Below are positions 14,060 to 25,556 of a stretch of DNA of 64,000 bases, one piece after another. The position numbers were made by a program, and so were the translations under genes. Source of the stretch: Trogon surrucura (lineage: Eukaryota; Chordata; Aves; Trogoniformes; Trogonidae); the NCBI GenBank assembly GCA_020746105.1, contig CM036617.1:136241845-136305844 (forward strand), written 5' to 3'. A model generated the notes under the pieces. It was given only the letters and a program-made list of their open reading frames with translations, was not told the origin of the DNA and ran no database searches. The stretch's first letter is position 1; each line of letters starts with the position of its first letter.

Positions 14060-14735
14060 ATGGTGATCGACAAAAGGAAGAGCAATGGATGTCATCTATC
14101 TGGACTTCTGCAAGGCCTTTGACACAGTCCCCCACAACATCCTTCTCTCTAAATTGGAGAGATATGGGTTTGATGGCTGGACTGTTTGGTGGATATGGAA
14201 CTGGCTGCATGATCGCATCCAGAGGGTAGTAGTCGATGGCTCGATGTCCAGATGGAGATGCATGACAAGTGGTGTGCCTCAGGAGTCCGTGCTGGGACCA
14301 GTGCTGTTTAATATCTTCATTAATGGTATAGACAGTGAGATTGAGTGTACCCTCAGCAAGTTTCCAGAGGACACCAAGCTGAGTGGTGCGGTCAGTATGC
14401 CAGAGGGACCTGGACAAGCTGGAGAAATGGGCCCGTGTGAACCTCATGAGGTTCAACAAGGCAAAGCGATAGGACGAGGGGCAGTGGTTTTAAACTCGAG
14501 CAGGATAGATTTAGATTGGGCATTAGAAAGAAGTTCTTTACTATCAGGGTTTTGAGACGCTGTGACAGGTTGCCCAGAGAAGTGATGGAGGCCCCAGCCG
14601 TGGAAACATTCAAGGTCAGGCTTGATGGGACTCTGAGCAACCTGATCTAGTGGGAGATGTCCCTGCTCACTGCAGGGACATTGGACTAGATGTTCTTTAA
14701 AGGTCTCTTCCAACCCAATGTATTCTATGATTCTA
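14060..14735 (+). mobile_element. CR1 LINE with reverse transcriptase remnant, internally deleted
   Basis: The + strand frame from 14085 reads the CR1 reverse transcriptase core: [18 protein letters not shown], then a block like the CR1 W-x-x-N-WL motif, then [20 protein letters not shown]. The first catalytic aspartate (YLDF) is kept, but Q-G of the PQG motif is Q-E. After about 14460 the sequence jumps to the far 3' end (RLPREVMEAP-like block at 14570-14600) and ends in TATTCTATGATTCTA at 14720-14735. The segment between, including the catalytic DD region, is deleted, so the element is dead. Confidence 0.92.
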
Positions 14736-15862
14736 ATTAATCTCTGTTGGTAATATACCTTTTACTTTACACTTGGGTCCATTCACTTATGATTTATGCA
14801 TGGCTCAGAAGAAGCGCTTGTGGTTGGGATTGTAAGCAAACAATATATTGTGTCTAGAAACACAAATCTAGCCATGATCAGTCTGCCTAGTATTGATTTA
14901 CTGAGTTATGCACTTGGTCTGTTTCCCCCTTGTGCCCAAAAAGAACCCCTAATCCACAATGGCTGTAATCATTTTGTATCATGTTGTCCTTCCCAAGTTT
15001 TTAATCATTTTCAATAGCCTGTGCGTTTCTAAGAATGATTCAGTGTTCTTCCTGGGAAAGGGAAGAGGTCCTCTGGGTCTGGGAAGGGCCATGAAGGAGA
15101 GCTGGTTTAACTCAGATACCTGCTTGCTTTCTATTTGGAGCTGCAGCAGTGGCCTTTTGTGAAAGTTTTCATAGTGCTTGTGTTAGGAATTTACGAGTTG
15201 AAGCTGAAGCTGTTCCTCTGTTTCAGCACTGAATGGCATAGTACTGTTCTAGAGAGACCAGTTTTGTCTCTGATATGTGTGATTTCATTTGAACTGCTGA
15301 GCTATGGAAGTGTATCTTGGTGAGGACTTTTGGTTAAGTTTGTGTAGAGAAGGAGACTGAGGCCACATGAAACCCATAGGATTAAATGCCAGCAGTTGCT
15401 AATTTGGTCTGAAAAAACTTTTAAGTAGGAAAGGGAAGGAATATGAACTTAAAACACCCAGCACAGAGCTATTGTGGAAATGTGTTTCTGTGTACAGTAG
15501 ACCAAAAAATATCTTGGTAATAGTAGATATCAAAGGGCTTTTGCACAACAGTGAAATTTCAAAGAAATTGTGGTAACTTAGGGTTTAAATAGTAAACTGG
15601 CTCTCGAGTGGGAAGTGATGGAGAGGAGAAAATGACCTGTGCGACTCGCAAGGGGGAAATTTAGTTTGGTGTTGATAAATTGGTGAATTTCTAAAAATTC
15701 AGTGCTTAGCTGTTCTTCAAAGGTTAAGTTCTATGTTAAAGAAAATTGTGTTTAAAGTGCTGTATTTTACTAAGTGTCATCCAATTTGTGGGCATTTATG
15801 TCACGTTTATAAGATAGATTTATAAGGTTAAATCAGTATTTTGCAACTGGCCTGTGAGATGC

Positions 15863-16463
15863 TGTCCTGGATTGAGAGCACCAGAGTAAAAGTTTTCTGG
15901 GGCTGCTGGCACATGTGGGGCAATCACAGTGAGGGGTGGGGGGGCAGCTGTGCCTGTGGGGAGAAAGAAATGGGTCCGTGTTCCTTGCCATGGTGCTCAA
16001 TATAAAAGGGCCCTAAGAAGAGCTCTGGGGTCTTTAGCGCCTGCTGTGCTGGGAGAGTTGCCATCAGCTGTTGATCATCTCTCCCTGTGCTGCTGGTGTT
16101 CCTGCCTCCTGTTTTCCCACTGCAGAGGAGCAATGTTTGTTGGGACAGGTTGTCTTCCCCTGCCTCTCTGGCTGGGAGTGGCACAGCTCCTTTTCTGTTT
16201 GTTTGGACTGTCATCAAGACTCTGCTCTTAGGATTAGCATATTCTCTTGTATCTTTGAATATATTTGTATACTCGTATACTATCTGTTCAGCATCTTCGT
16301 TGTTGTTGTTATTTTTCTTCTTCATTAAGCTGGTTCAAGTGTTTTTTCAAGCTCGAAGTCTCTCTCCCAGGTTCCCCTGTTATCTTCCCCTGGGGGCGTG
16401 GTGGTGGGGTCACAGAGAGTGTCTGTCAAAGTTTAGTGGCCGGACCAACCTTAAACTTTGACA
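15863..16463 (+). mobile_element. Probable solo LTR of an avian endogenous retrovirus (ERVL-like)
   Basis: The 601-bp segment starts TGTCCTGG and ends TTTGACA, giving the TG...CA ends of an LTR. The starting word and a terminal block of the type 'TTAAAC..TGACA' resemble avian ERVL-class LTRs. A TATAAAA box lies 139 bp in, at 16001-16007, as expected for an LTR promoter. No internal retroviral genes flank it, so it appears to be solo. I could not find a clear target-site duplication, so the exact boundaries and class remain tentative. ORFs of 100-133 codons inside it are not convincing genes. Confidence 0.55.
16001..16007 (+). promoter_or_regulatory. TATA box inside the putative LTR
   Basis: TATAAAA is preceded by a GC-poor stretch and followed by GGGCCC. 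Its position, about 140 bp from the LTR start, suits the U3 core promoter of a short LTR. Current activity cannot be judged. Confidence 0.4.
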
Positions 16464-16464
16464 G
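16423..16464. repeat. Perfect 13-bp inverted repeat at LTR 3' end
   Basis: CTGTCAAAGTTTA at 16423-16435 is perfectly complementary to TAAACTTTGACAG at 16452-16464, with a 16-nt GC-rich loop between them. The right arm spans the predicted end of the LTR. Confidence 0.85.
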
Positions 16465-18689
16465 CTATACAGTAGTGTTTTGTAAATGGTAATTACACTT
16501 TCGTTATTTTTTCCTAAATTCTGCCACTCTTTTGCAGAAGGTGTGCTCAGTTATGCTGAGTTTTAAGCATTTTAGAGATGTAGATGGGTCTGCTGAGGGA
16601 GTGTGTATCTTGTTATTGCCAGTAGTCTGCTGTTAAAGTTTGGGACATTTCCATTTTGATCTCTGAGCTTGGTTTTATTTAGCAATTAGGATGAAACACA
16701 TTTAATTCTCTGCAAGTAAACTGTAAGTAATTATTAAGCACTTTAGAACTTTAATGTGGATATTGTTCAGTATCTTGTGGTTGACAGATACTGGGAGGGC
16801 AAATCACTACGGAGGTAGTGATGCACTATTTTGAGAACAGGAGTGAGTCTAGATTTGTAGAAAAAGTCAGTGATTCTTGTTAGAACAACTTAATGAATGG
16901 GAAAACAGGTGGCAGAATGAGATGTCCTCAAAGTATGAGGAAAGGCTTGTGCAATGGAAGGCTAGCCTGTTTTTCCCAGCTGAATTAAGTTGAATTCTTT
17001 GTAGCCTGCTTGCTGAGTGACTGTTCATTTGGGAAACATTAGCAACTCCATGGATGGATGGATGAATAAATTGGTATTATGAAATTAAGAGAGATGGAGA
17101 CTTTCAGGATAGCATACAGATCTCAGGAGAAATCCCAGTGATGTTCGCTCTTGTTGGGAATGTGATTGGAGCTGGTGTATATGTAGTGCTTTTGAAAATT
17201 TGATTCAAATTTTATTTTTTGGAATGCTGCACGTGTGATGACCATGCATTATTCTATTCGTATGCTACTCCTGTTAGAAATGTATTCCACATATTGCGTC
17301 TGCATGAATACTGAAACACTTTTTCGTGCTTCATTTACTCATGTATTTCAGAGCAATCGGCATTTGTGAGGGGTTTTGCCGAAGACAGTGGCAGTCACTG
17401 AAGTTAAATTCTTCTGTGGAAGTGGGTGGTTGTAGCAGCTGTGACCGCAGAGGCAAGGATTCCTTTCGTAGTTATCCATGTTCTACAGGGAACGTTTTAA
17501 CTTTGTTGTTGCATTTGAGCAATTGTATTTACTCAGTTCTTGGACAAATTCTGTAAAATATGTACATTTGAGAGTCAGTTTGGAAGAAGTCTCAATGTCT
17601 ACAATGTTTTGTATTGCTGGATTCAGGACAGCACTGAGTAGGCATCTTCTACAAAATGACCTTTTGTGCATCATTCTTAGTCTTTTGAACCATTTGGTCA
17701 GAAAAGCGATATGATAGGTTATGAACTTCCACAGGGAGCAAGGCGGTCACCAGTTGTTGTCAGGCACAGACTGAGAAACTTGGTATTTTTTGTCCTGGAA
17801 ACCTGCTTACTGGTTTAGGTTTTTCTCATGTAGGTATAGAAGTAAAAGCATATATAGTATTTTTGCCCCAAGAAAGTTTCTTCTTTGTTAGTTTTCTGTC
17901 AATGTGTCCTTGGTTTCTTACCTAGACCATAGCTTCTGATATTTCCAGCTACTTTCGTCTTTTCATTTGTCATGGTCTGTCAGTTAATACCAGTGATTCA
18001 AATTGCATAAAAATAAAAGCTTGATGTCAGTAATTTGATTTACATGTAAACCTATCTAGGTCTCCTTATGCTTGTGTATTAAATACTTCAAGCACTTAGC
18101 TTTATATTGTACCGTTTTATTGAAGAAGTTGCCTATGGTTATTATGGTCACTTGCTGTACTTGAAGACCTGAATTTGACTCCTAAGTACTTTGTGGTCTT
18201 GGTGCTTTTTTGAATTGTTTTCCAGAATTATTGGTTGGAATGAAAGTAGCTATATCAATTTATTTGATATTACTGAGATTTATTTTTTTTGTTAAAAATC
18301 ACTAACATTGGTCTAATGAGAGCTCTGTAATTACTTTTGATGTCCTTGCAAATCTTACAGGTTTTAGACCTATCTCCTCAAACCATGATCCTTCTATGAA
18401 AATATTTGCATTGTTTCAACTGGAAGGTCAGTTATTCATGCAAACTGGACATGAGATAGTGCTTTGCTGTAGCTATTAATCTGATGACGAACTGATTCTT
18501 GTAGAGATTGGAAGGGATTTGTGTACAGTACAACCTGAATAGGGTAAGTTTCAAAAATGTCTAGCAATTTAAAATGTTTCTGGGGTGTGACTTAAAATGT
18601 TCAGAAGCTGCACACCATTTCTTGAAATCTTGATCCTTTTTAGCCATCCATAGTGCCATCAGTGCCGAAGTGCTTCTTATAGATCTTCT

Positions 18690-19215
18690 TAATTGTAGAA
18701 TGGTTTGGGTTGGAAAGGACTTCGCTTGGCTCCAGTGTCTCCCCTGATGTGACGGGTCTTTCCACTCCAGGCCGCAAAGCGGTGAAATGGTTCTTCAAGG
18801 GCACCTCAGCCTCTGGGGGGAGTCTCTTCCTTCTGCAGGTCCTTGCTGTTGTGAGCTTCCATTCTTCTGCATCATTGGTCCCCCGCCCTTCTGTCTGGTA
18901 GGGGAGTTTCTGGCTCTTTGGCTGCGGTTTGTGGGTCCATTGCAGACTGTGCTTGGAACCAGCTATCAAACTCCTTCTCACTGCCTTCTGCAGCTCAGTC
19001 ACCTCCTGCAGGAGGTCCTTCACCTGGGTACACTTTCTGCAGTCTGATCTGCTGCCTGTCCCCACCCCAGAAGAAAGACCCAGGCATTTCCTACATTTGT
19101 GTGGTCTGCATTGCCACCTCCCTTCAGCAGCTACATCTAGGTGGAGACACCAGCCACTGCTGGGGTAGGAGGTGCAGACCTCGCAGATGGAGCCAGTTTG
19201 GAAGAACCAGTTGGG
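18690..19215 (-). mobile_element. CR1-like LINE: ORF1 remnant fused to a 3' tail
   Basis: The minus-strand frame 19065-18640 shows a Cys-rich start (CRKC), then a heptad-like segment (VKDLLQEVTELQKAV) and a 'VPLKNHFTAL' block. These resemble the zinc-knuckle/coiled-coil and linker regions of avian CR1 ORF1 proteins. Upstream on the same strand is another Cys pair (ICEVC, around 19165-19180). At about 18720 the frame runs straight into a CR1 3' tail ('aatggtttgggttggaaagg' on the + strand). The whole of ORF2 is absent, so the copy is grossly deleted. Confidence 0.55.
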
Positions 19216-19924
19216 CTAGCTGATGAGGAATTGTGCATTTACCCACTGAGTTTTGTCATGTTTAGCCACGAGCTATCTTTGAGAGAAACTTGAGGCCTTT
19301 CAGCTTTGTTTGGGGGATGTGGTGTAACAGTATCAAATTCATTCCCAAGTGATTATGGTTTGCATTGCAAAAATTCCTTTTGCACTTTCATCTGAATACT
19401 GTGATATTTGATTTACAATGTTAAAGGTCTACTATATTCTTTTTGGAGAGTTTCATCTTGTAGAGGAAGAACAGAGGAAGCTGGTACTGAGTGAAAGAAC
19501 AGATCTTGTTTAAGTGCAGGATTTAGATCTGTTTTTATAGAGTGGTGTTCCGACTCAGGAGTCTTCATCTCATAGGGCCAAACAATACCCAAATGTTTTA
19601 TGATATCCTGAGATATTGTTCCCCAGACAAAGTTAAAAAAGGCTGTTACGTGTCTGTAAAATTCACAATATTAGATTAGCATGAGATCTCCCTTTCCTGT
19701 CTCTCACTGTGGTACTTTGGAGGACTATATAGCTCTGTTTGCCGTGTCTGTGATGTCTGGGCATTTACCAAGAAAGCCAAGAAATGAACCAACTTGTTAC
19801 TTGTCAAGGTGCTTCTGTATGACCTGAACATCTGTCTTCTGTGTGTTTGTAAAGCTAGTTCCATGTCCACAGGCAACCGTGAATGTAACTCGTTACTACT
19901 GTTCTGGAACCAGAATGGTACATC

Positions 19925-20765
19925 AAATCGTAGAATTGTCAGGGTTGGAGGGGACCTTAAAGATCATCTTGTTCCAACCCCCTGGCCATGGGCAGGGACA
20001 TCCCCCACTAGACCAGGTTGCTCAGAGTCCCATCCAGCCTGGCCTTAAAAACTTCCAGGGATGGGGCTTCCACCACCTCTCTGGGCAACCTGTTCCCATG
20101 TCTCACCATCCTCATGGGGAAGAACTTCCTAATATCCAATCTGAACCGATCCATCTCTAGCTTCAGTGTATTCCCTCTAGTCCTGTCACTACCTGACATC
20201 CTTAAAAGTCCCTCCCCAGCTTTCTTGTAGGCCCCTTGAGATACTGGGAGGCCACAATAAGGTCTCCTCGGAGCCTTCTTTTCTGCAGACTGAACAACCC
20301 CAACTCTCTCAGTCTGTCTTCATAGGAGAGGTGCTCCAGCCCTCTGATCATCCTCGTGGCCCTTCTCTGGACACGCTCCAGCACGTCCATATCTTTCTTG
20401 TGCTGTGGGCTCCAGAACTGGACGCAGCACTCCAGGTGGGGCCTCACGAGAGTGGGGTAGAGGGAGAGAATCACCTCCCCCGACCTGCTCGCCACGCACC
20501 TCTTGATGCAGCCCAGGACACGATTGGCTTTCTGGGCTGGAAGCGCACACTGACGGCTCACGTTGAGCTTCTTGTCCACCAGTACCCCCAAGTCCTTTTC
20601 TTCAGGGCTGCGCTCAAACCAATCACTGCCCAGCCTATATCAGTGCTTGACATTGCTCGAACCCAGATGAAGGACCTTGCACTTGGTCTGGTTGAACTTC
20701 ATGAGTTTGGCCTGGGCCCACCTCTCCAGCCTGTCGAGGTCCCTCTGGGTGGCAGCTTGGAGACC
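19925..20765 (-). mobile_element. CR1 LINE 3' third
   Basis: Minus strand: the frame from 20591 reads [20 protein letters not shown], then a VLGCIKR block, a [11 protein letters not shown] block and [18 protein letters not shown]. This is the CR1 ORF2 C-terminal region in the right order. A frameshift leads to LPREVVEAPSLEVFKARLDG at about 20085. The element finishes at 19925 in the 'aatcgtagaattgtcagggt' tail. It is relatively well preserved but 5'-truncated near 20765. Confidence 0.93.
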
Positions 20766-20828
20766 AGGATGTCATGCGGGACAGTTGGAGGTACAATTAC
20801 TGCAAAGGAAAGAGTTCATCTCTATTTT

Positions 20829-20844
20829 AAAAAAAAAAAAAAAA
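20829..20844 (+). repeat. A(16) homopolymer
   Basis: A run of 16 A lies about 65 bp beyond the truncated end of the neighbouring CR1. CR1 elements do not use poly(A) tails, so it is probably an unrelated simple repeat. Confidence 0.9.
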
Positions 20845-23375
20845 GTTTGGTTACCTCTTAACTGCTCTTGAAGTAACATCTGTAACTTTTTTTTTTTCCC
20901 TTCCTGCATTCGTGAATTGATTCTTAGGAAAAGAAGCATTATGCAATAGTATCTTCTGTGTTGCTGCTTTTGGTGCATCATAGTAAATAAATATTATGTT
21001 ATCAACCCACATGATAATAAATGACCATTAACCTGATTGTTAACTGCTGGGTCTCAGGTGGAATGCTGAATACAAGCTTGTTCCAAAATGGCAGAATCTA
21101 GCTCTCCTTTTTACTGTAATAAAGCTGCTTCTGTTTGCAGCACTGTGTTGCTGGGAGACTGCAGCTAATTTTCATGGCGCATGTCAGTAGTAGTGATTCG
21201 AATTACACATTTCATTGAGTAGCTCTTCTCTTTGTTTGTAAACTGTCTTCTATGAGGGGAGAGAATTTTTTTTTTCCTTCTGGGGAGAAGAGTGTCCAGA
21301 GGAGACAAAATGATCGAGTCTAGAACAAAAGCTCAGAATGTTCCATTGATAACATCATTGTACTTCCAAAGTCAGTCTGGAGGGGGGCTGAATTTACACC
21401 AATCTGATAGTCAAGTTTGATGCAGGTATTCAGGAGAATTCCAGGAGAGACATATACAACTTCTCAAACTGCTGTTTTTCAAGACTCCATGGTGCAAAAC
21501 TTCAGCATGTGGTATGACTTTAAATCAAAACAACAAAATAGACTCTGAGAGTATGAATTAGAAAACTATGTAGTTTTGGTTCACAGCAAAGATATAATGC
21601 TGGTTTTGGGGCTCTGTAGAAAATATGGCCCTTCAAAAATGATTGTTACACAGCTTTTACATAGGTCAGGACATGCATGCAATTACTATGGCAAAAAATG
21701 GCTCTAATGACACACCTAAATGAAAAAATACACGTGTAAGGTGGAATCGGACTAAGAAGTTAAAAATCTTTTACTTGCTGAATCTGTACTCCTTTTCTGG
21801 CTAAAGGAGATGGTAGTCAATTTTCTGACGTTCCCATTCTGCTTAGGGTTTTAGCAATGTCTTGTTTTTAATCTTGCTTGAGATGCCTCTGAAATGGAGG
21901 GGGGGGTGGGGTGTGCATGTCTGAAGCCTGCTTGCTTAAACACGCAAGTCATGTCAGCTGCAATGCGGCAGTGCTTGGTGCTAATGAGGTGAGCAGCCAG
22001 AGCACCCGCCTGCTTGTGTTTTCTCATCTCTGTACAGTTATGGCAATGGGGATTGGAAAAAAGGGATTTGTATTGGATGTGGTTCCATTTGGGCCTTTCC
22101 ACAGTGTGCTTCTGTATTCTCCTGAGGACTAGACAGCATGTGTCTGCTTCCTTTTTGGAAGTTAGGTGGTTATTTCATTATATGTAAGGCAAACTCGAAA
22201 ATACATCCTGGTTGGGAGAAGAAAAGAAAATAGGAAGTACAGAAAGAGGGACACACCTTATCCCCCCTCCAATTCAGTCAGATGCACGTTGAAATGAAAT
22301 ATATTGCCTGGCAATACATGCCTCTGGGTTCAGTATTGCAAGTCTGTATTTGAAAAATAACATCTTTGGAATAGAGCTAATCAGGTAACTAATTTGGGCT
22401 AGGTCTGGATAGTTAAAACTGGCCTGTTGTAGGCACAGAGATAAAGATGCAGTGTGCTTTCGCAGCTCACTTTCTTTCTCTTTTAACCCGTAAGATGGAG
22501 ACAGCAGTGTGAGCTGTGTATTTTTACACTGAAGTCAAAGTTTTACTTGTAACATAAGCCAAATAAAGGAAATACCAAATTCTGTTGTTTTTTCACATCC
22601 TCAGATGCCAGACTCTCTTCGTTAAACTTAATGCCTTCCTGTCCAATCCTGTAATAATTGCATTCCTGCAGCCTGTCTTTCAGTGTTTTAGAGACACAGC
22701 CTGTAAAAGTATGGGTTGTGATTTGGTAATACATTGGTCTTGGGGGCAAAACTGTCTTTCCTTGTAGCTCCTGCTTTAATGTCATGGGGTGCCACCCTGT
22801 TAGCTCATAAAGTTATTTCTGAGCACTTGTTTAATATAAGCCAAATTGTTGAAAACATCTGTGTTTAAAAATACTGCTGGGTTTTTTTCTGAGGGCTGTA
22901 CCTAATCTCTGTTTCTTTGGCAATATGGTGTGTAACATGACAGTACAAACAGAGATCAATACAGCTGGGACTGGGAAAGGTATGAGTTGTATCATGCAGG
23001 TAAGAACCTGTAGGGGGAGGCAGGGACCTCCTGAGCTATTCATACTGCTGATGTGAATGTAGTGTGCAGCTACCACCTGTAGAAAGGACGATTTGTCAAC
23101 CTATGAAAGCCTTCACTCTGAGAAGGAGCCCAAAATTGTTTGCCCTAGGGCAGTCTGCTCTTTGCCTAGTCCTAGTTTTAAGTGGTTTAAGAGTGACAAA
23201 TACGAAACAGCACAACTGACATGATACATTTTAGGAAGAGTTGCGCTGGTTTAATGCTCACTGTTGAAGTCTGGTATTTCTGTTGTGATTACATCAAGTG
23301 CAGTATTTATTTACCTGTTTACCTTTTCCTGAAGACATTGTAGTTGATTGGAATGTTTTTTTTCCTCTTTGTTAG

Positions 23376-23606
23376 GTCTCCGGGTGAATGGGGAGCTCAT
23401 CACTGCTTACCCACAAGTGGTGGTTGTGCGTGTACCGACACCTTGGGTGCAAAGTGACAGTGATATCACAGTCCTTCGCCACCTAGAGAAGATGGGCTGT
23501 CGATTGATGAATCGTCCCCAGGCCATCCTCAACTGTGTCAACAAGTTCTGGACATTTCAAGAACTTGCTGGTCATGGTGTGCCTCTTCCAGACACTTTTT
23601 CGTATG
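23376..23606 (+). CDS. RIMKLB: RIMKLB coding exon (residues ~59-136)
   Basis: Beta-citryl-L-glutamate synthase B is a cytosolic ATP-grasp ligase that joins citrate or N-acetylaspartate to glutamate, making beta-citrylglutamate and NAAG (known for the family). This exon opens with a strong acceptor (pyrimidine tract, GTTAG at 23371-23375) and closes at donor GTAAGG (23607). It completes a split Gly codon and continues with [20 protein letters not shown], a block matching ..[16 protein letters not shown].. and a final DTFSYG. These are near-identical to the mammalian protein as I know it. This part is the pre-ATP-grasp domain. The Asn-Lys-Phe-Trp segment before '[14 protein letters not shown]' begins the ATP-grasp fold. 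The first two bases finish Gly59 and the last base starts Gly136. Confidence 0.97.
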
Positions 23607-25469
23607 GTAAGGCTTTTGGATCAAAAGAGTAGTGTAGTTGCTGACCATAATTTATGTTTTTGCAGTGCAAAAGGTACAAGTCAAGTTTTGGAAATCCGTA
23701 CAGTGGAGTAGCAGGAAGCTAGTTCTTCAGTAACCAGAAAAGGAAATTAAAATCAAAAGACTCTGATTCTGTTTTTGGCTTTGTTGATGAGCTGTGATGC
23801 TGAGATACATTAACCGTACCTCAGACTGCCAAGCCCCTAACTGTGGTTGTTACTACTAAACAACTTTGAACTCTTTTCCAGTTGCCCAAAACAGCAGATG
23901 AGAACTATATGTTATAAGATAGTATAAAGATCCAGACTTTGGTAAAACCTGAAAGTAGATTAAATTTCTGTATGAATAAAAAATATCTGTAAATATATTA
24001 GTTATTTTGAAAGGACAAAAGGAGTGCAAGGACGAAAAGAGTGCAGGCCCTTATGTTCAACTTGTAACAATTGCTTGGGGTTTGTTTCCCACCAGAACAG
24101 TTAATTATTAATATTTCTTGTGCCTACCTCTGGAGTCTGTGGTTCATGACAGAGTGTTCAGTTAGGGAAACAATTTGTCTGAGCCACCCCAATGCTATTT
24201 CTGCTTTTAATTATAATGTATTAAAGAACTGAAGATACCTCTCAGCCTTCCTTTGCTTCTTGGGAAATACTAGTGCTTTCTTCCCCTTGATGGGGTTGTA
24301 CCAGTAGGCTTTTGTAATGGGAGCTTAAAAACACAAACAAACTTGATAAAAACATGGGTTTCCATCAGGTACTATGAACTACTATCTCCATCGATTACTC
24401 GCTTATTGTGAAAACATGTTTGAGAAGAAACATACACCTTGTGATTGCTCTTGCTCTTTGAGAGAGGAATTTCTAATTTTTCTGGGGGGAAAGGGAGACC
24501 ACAAATTGTGGGGTAATTGCAGAACATCTCTGTTCCTAACTCCCACTTTTAATGTCTGCCTCTGGAACTTGACAGAAGCATGACTTTTTTTTGTTTTACT
24601 AAGAAGTTATCTGTGAGACCTGGCTTTCCCAAGAAAAACAGGATGTGCTGAATGACATGTTATTCCATGACAGGCATTAAAATCCATGGCAGGGTTAGTG
24701 ATGGCTGCTGCTGGCTTCATGACCAGGGTCTTGGCTTGACTTTGCGCTTTACTGCACATGCTGCTAGAGGAGTCTCATCCTTTTGTCTACTGACTTTGTC
24801 TTCTGTATTTCTTGTACTGTGGTCAGCCTTCTGTGAATTGAGCTGAACTTGAATAACCTTGGAGTATCAGCTGTAATAATATAAATAGTCATTAAAAGCT
24901 ACTCTCCAAAGGTCCTTACAGAAGTAACAGAGACTAAACGGTTCAAGTGCTACTTCAGGAAATAGGGAGAATGAGATGCAGGACACATAAGCCTTGAGAA
25001 GAGGGGAGGTGGAGTGACAAGATTGGGTTGTTGTTGCTCTCTGGATTATGCCTTGTTCTTTTTATTTCATTTTGCTTTCTGGGTTAGTAGTTTGGATGGA
25101 AGTGCTACTGATGTTATGCCTGTGCTATTTTCCTGCTCAGCATTCGAAACATTGGGAGCTGGTAAGAAAAAGGGATGAATTGGAACAAGATGGTGGAATC
25201 GGGGCATTTGGAAGACTGGATTGAGCCTTTTGGTGTTGTGATCAAGAGGCCTTTGTCAACTTGTGTCTTCCATTTCAAAGGAGTTAGTACCCCACAGATC
25301 ACAAACACCTTCAAAGTCTGGACGTGCTCCATGACCAAATTCCTTTTAACTGATAGTTTTTTCTTCATTCTCTGAGCTGTACGGGTGGGAGTAATGTGTG
25401 GCAACTGCATCCCAAGCTGGGCCATGCCAGACTGGTGGCACATAATGTTGTTGGTTTTCTTTTTGCCAG
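23607..25469 (+). other. RIMKLB: RIMKLB intron, 1863 bp
   Basis: The donor is GTAAGG and the acceptor TTTTTGCCAG. It is a phase 1 intron splitting a Gly codon. I see no repeat element or other exon inside it. Confidence 0.95.
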
Positions 25470-25556
25470 GTGGTCATGAGAATTTTGCCAAAATGATTGA
25501 TGAGGCGGAAGTGCTGGAGTTCCCTATGGTGGTGAAGAACACACGGGGTCACCGAG
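25470..25556 (+). CDS. RIMKLB: RIMKLB coding exon (residues ~137-165)
   Basis: This 87-nt exon lies between acceptor TTGCCAG (ends 25469) and donor GTGGGT (25557). It encodes [20 protein letters not shown] and then VKNTRGHRG, 29 residues of the ATP-grasp N-lobe. The [10 protein letters not shown] segment holds the lysine expected to contact ATP and begins the glycine-rich loop (established for the RimK family, inferred here). The exon is symmetrical: both flanking introns are phase 1, so skipping it would keep the frame but remove the nucleotide-binding strand. Sequence is essentially unchanged from the mammalian protein. Confidence 0.97.

Larger units (their letters stand above)
1..23375 (+). 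other. RIMKLB: RIMKLB upstream intron (partial), no exon recognised
   Basis: The first exon seen in the window opens on the second base of a glycine codon that corresponds to residue 59 of the protein. An upstream coding exon must therefore exist. I looked for the missing N-terminal ~58 residues here and did not recognise them, so the region is best read as intron. Apart from the CR1 copies, the solo LTR and the small repeats listed separately, it is AT-rich unique-looking sequence. No CpG island or promoter is evident. A short or diverged 5' exon could have been missed. Confidence 0.6.

Noticed and set aside
14085-14555. 156-codon + strand ORF as a host gene
   Set aside because: It reads the CR1 reverse transcriptase core and is internally deleted. 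It is a transposon remnant, not a gene.
15924-16325. 133-codon minus-strand ORF and overlapping + strand ORFs
   Set aside because: They lie inside the putative solo LTR, overlap each other in several frames and show low-complexity ends (KKKNNNNN). No domain is visible.
20331-20861. 176-codon + strand ORF, one of the longest in the window
   Set aside because: It is the antisense of a minus-strand CR1 ORF2. The minus strand gives the true CR1 protein blocks.
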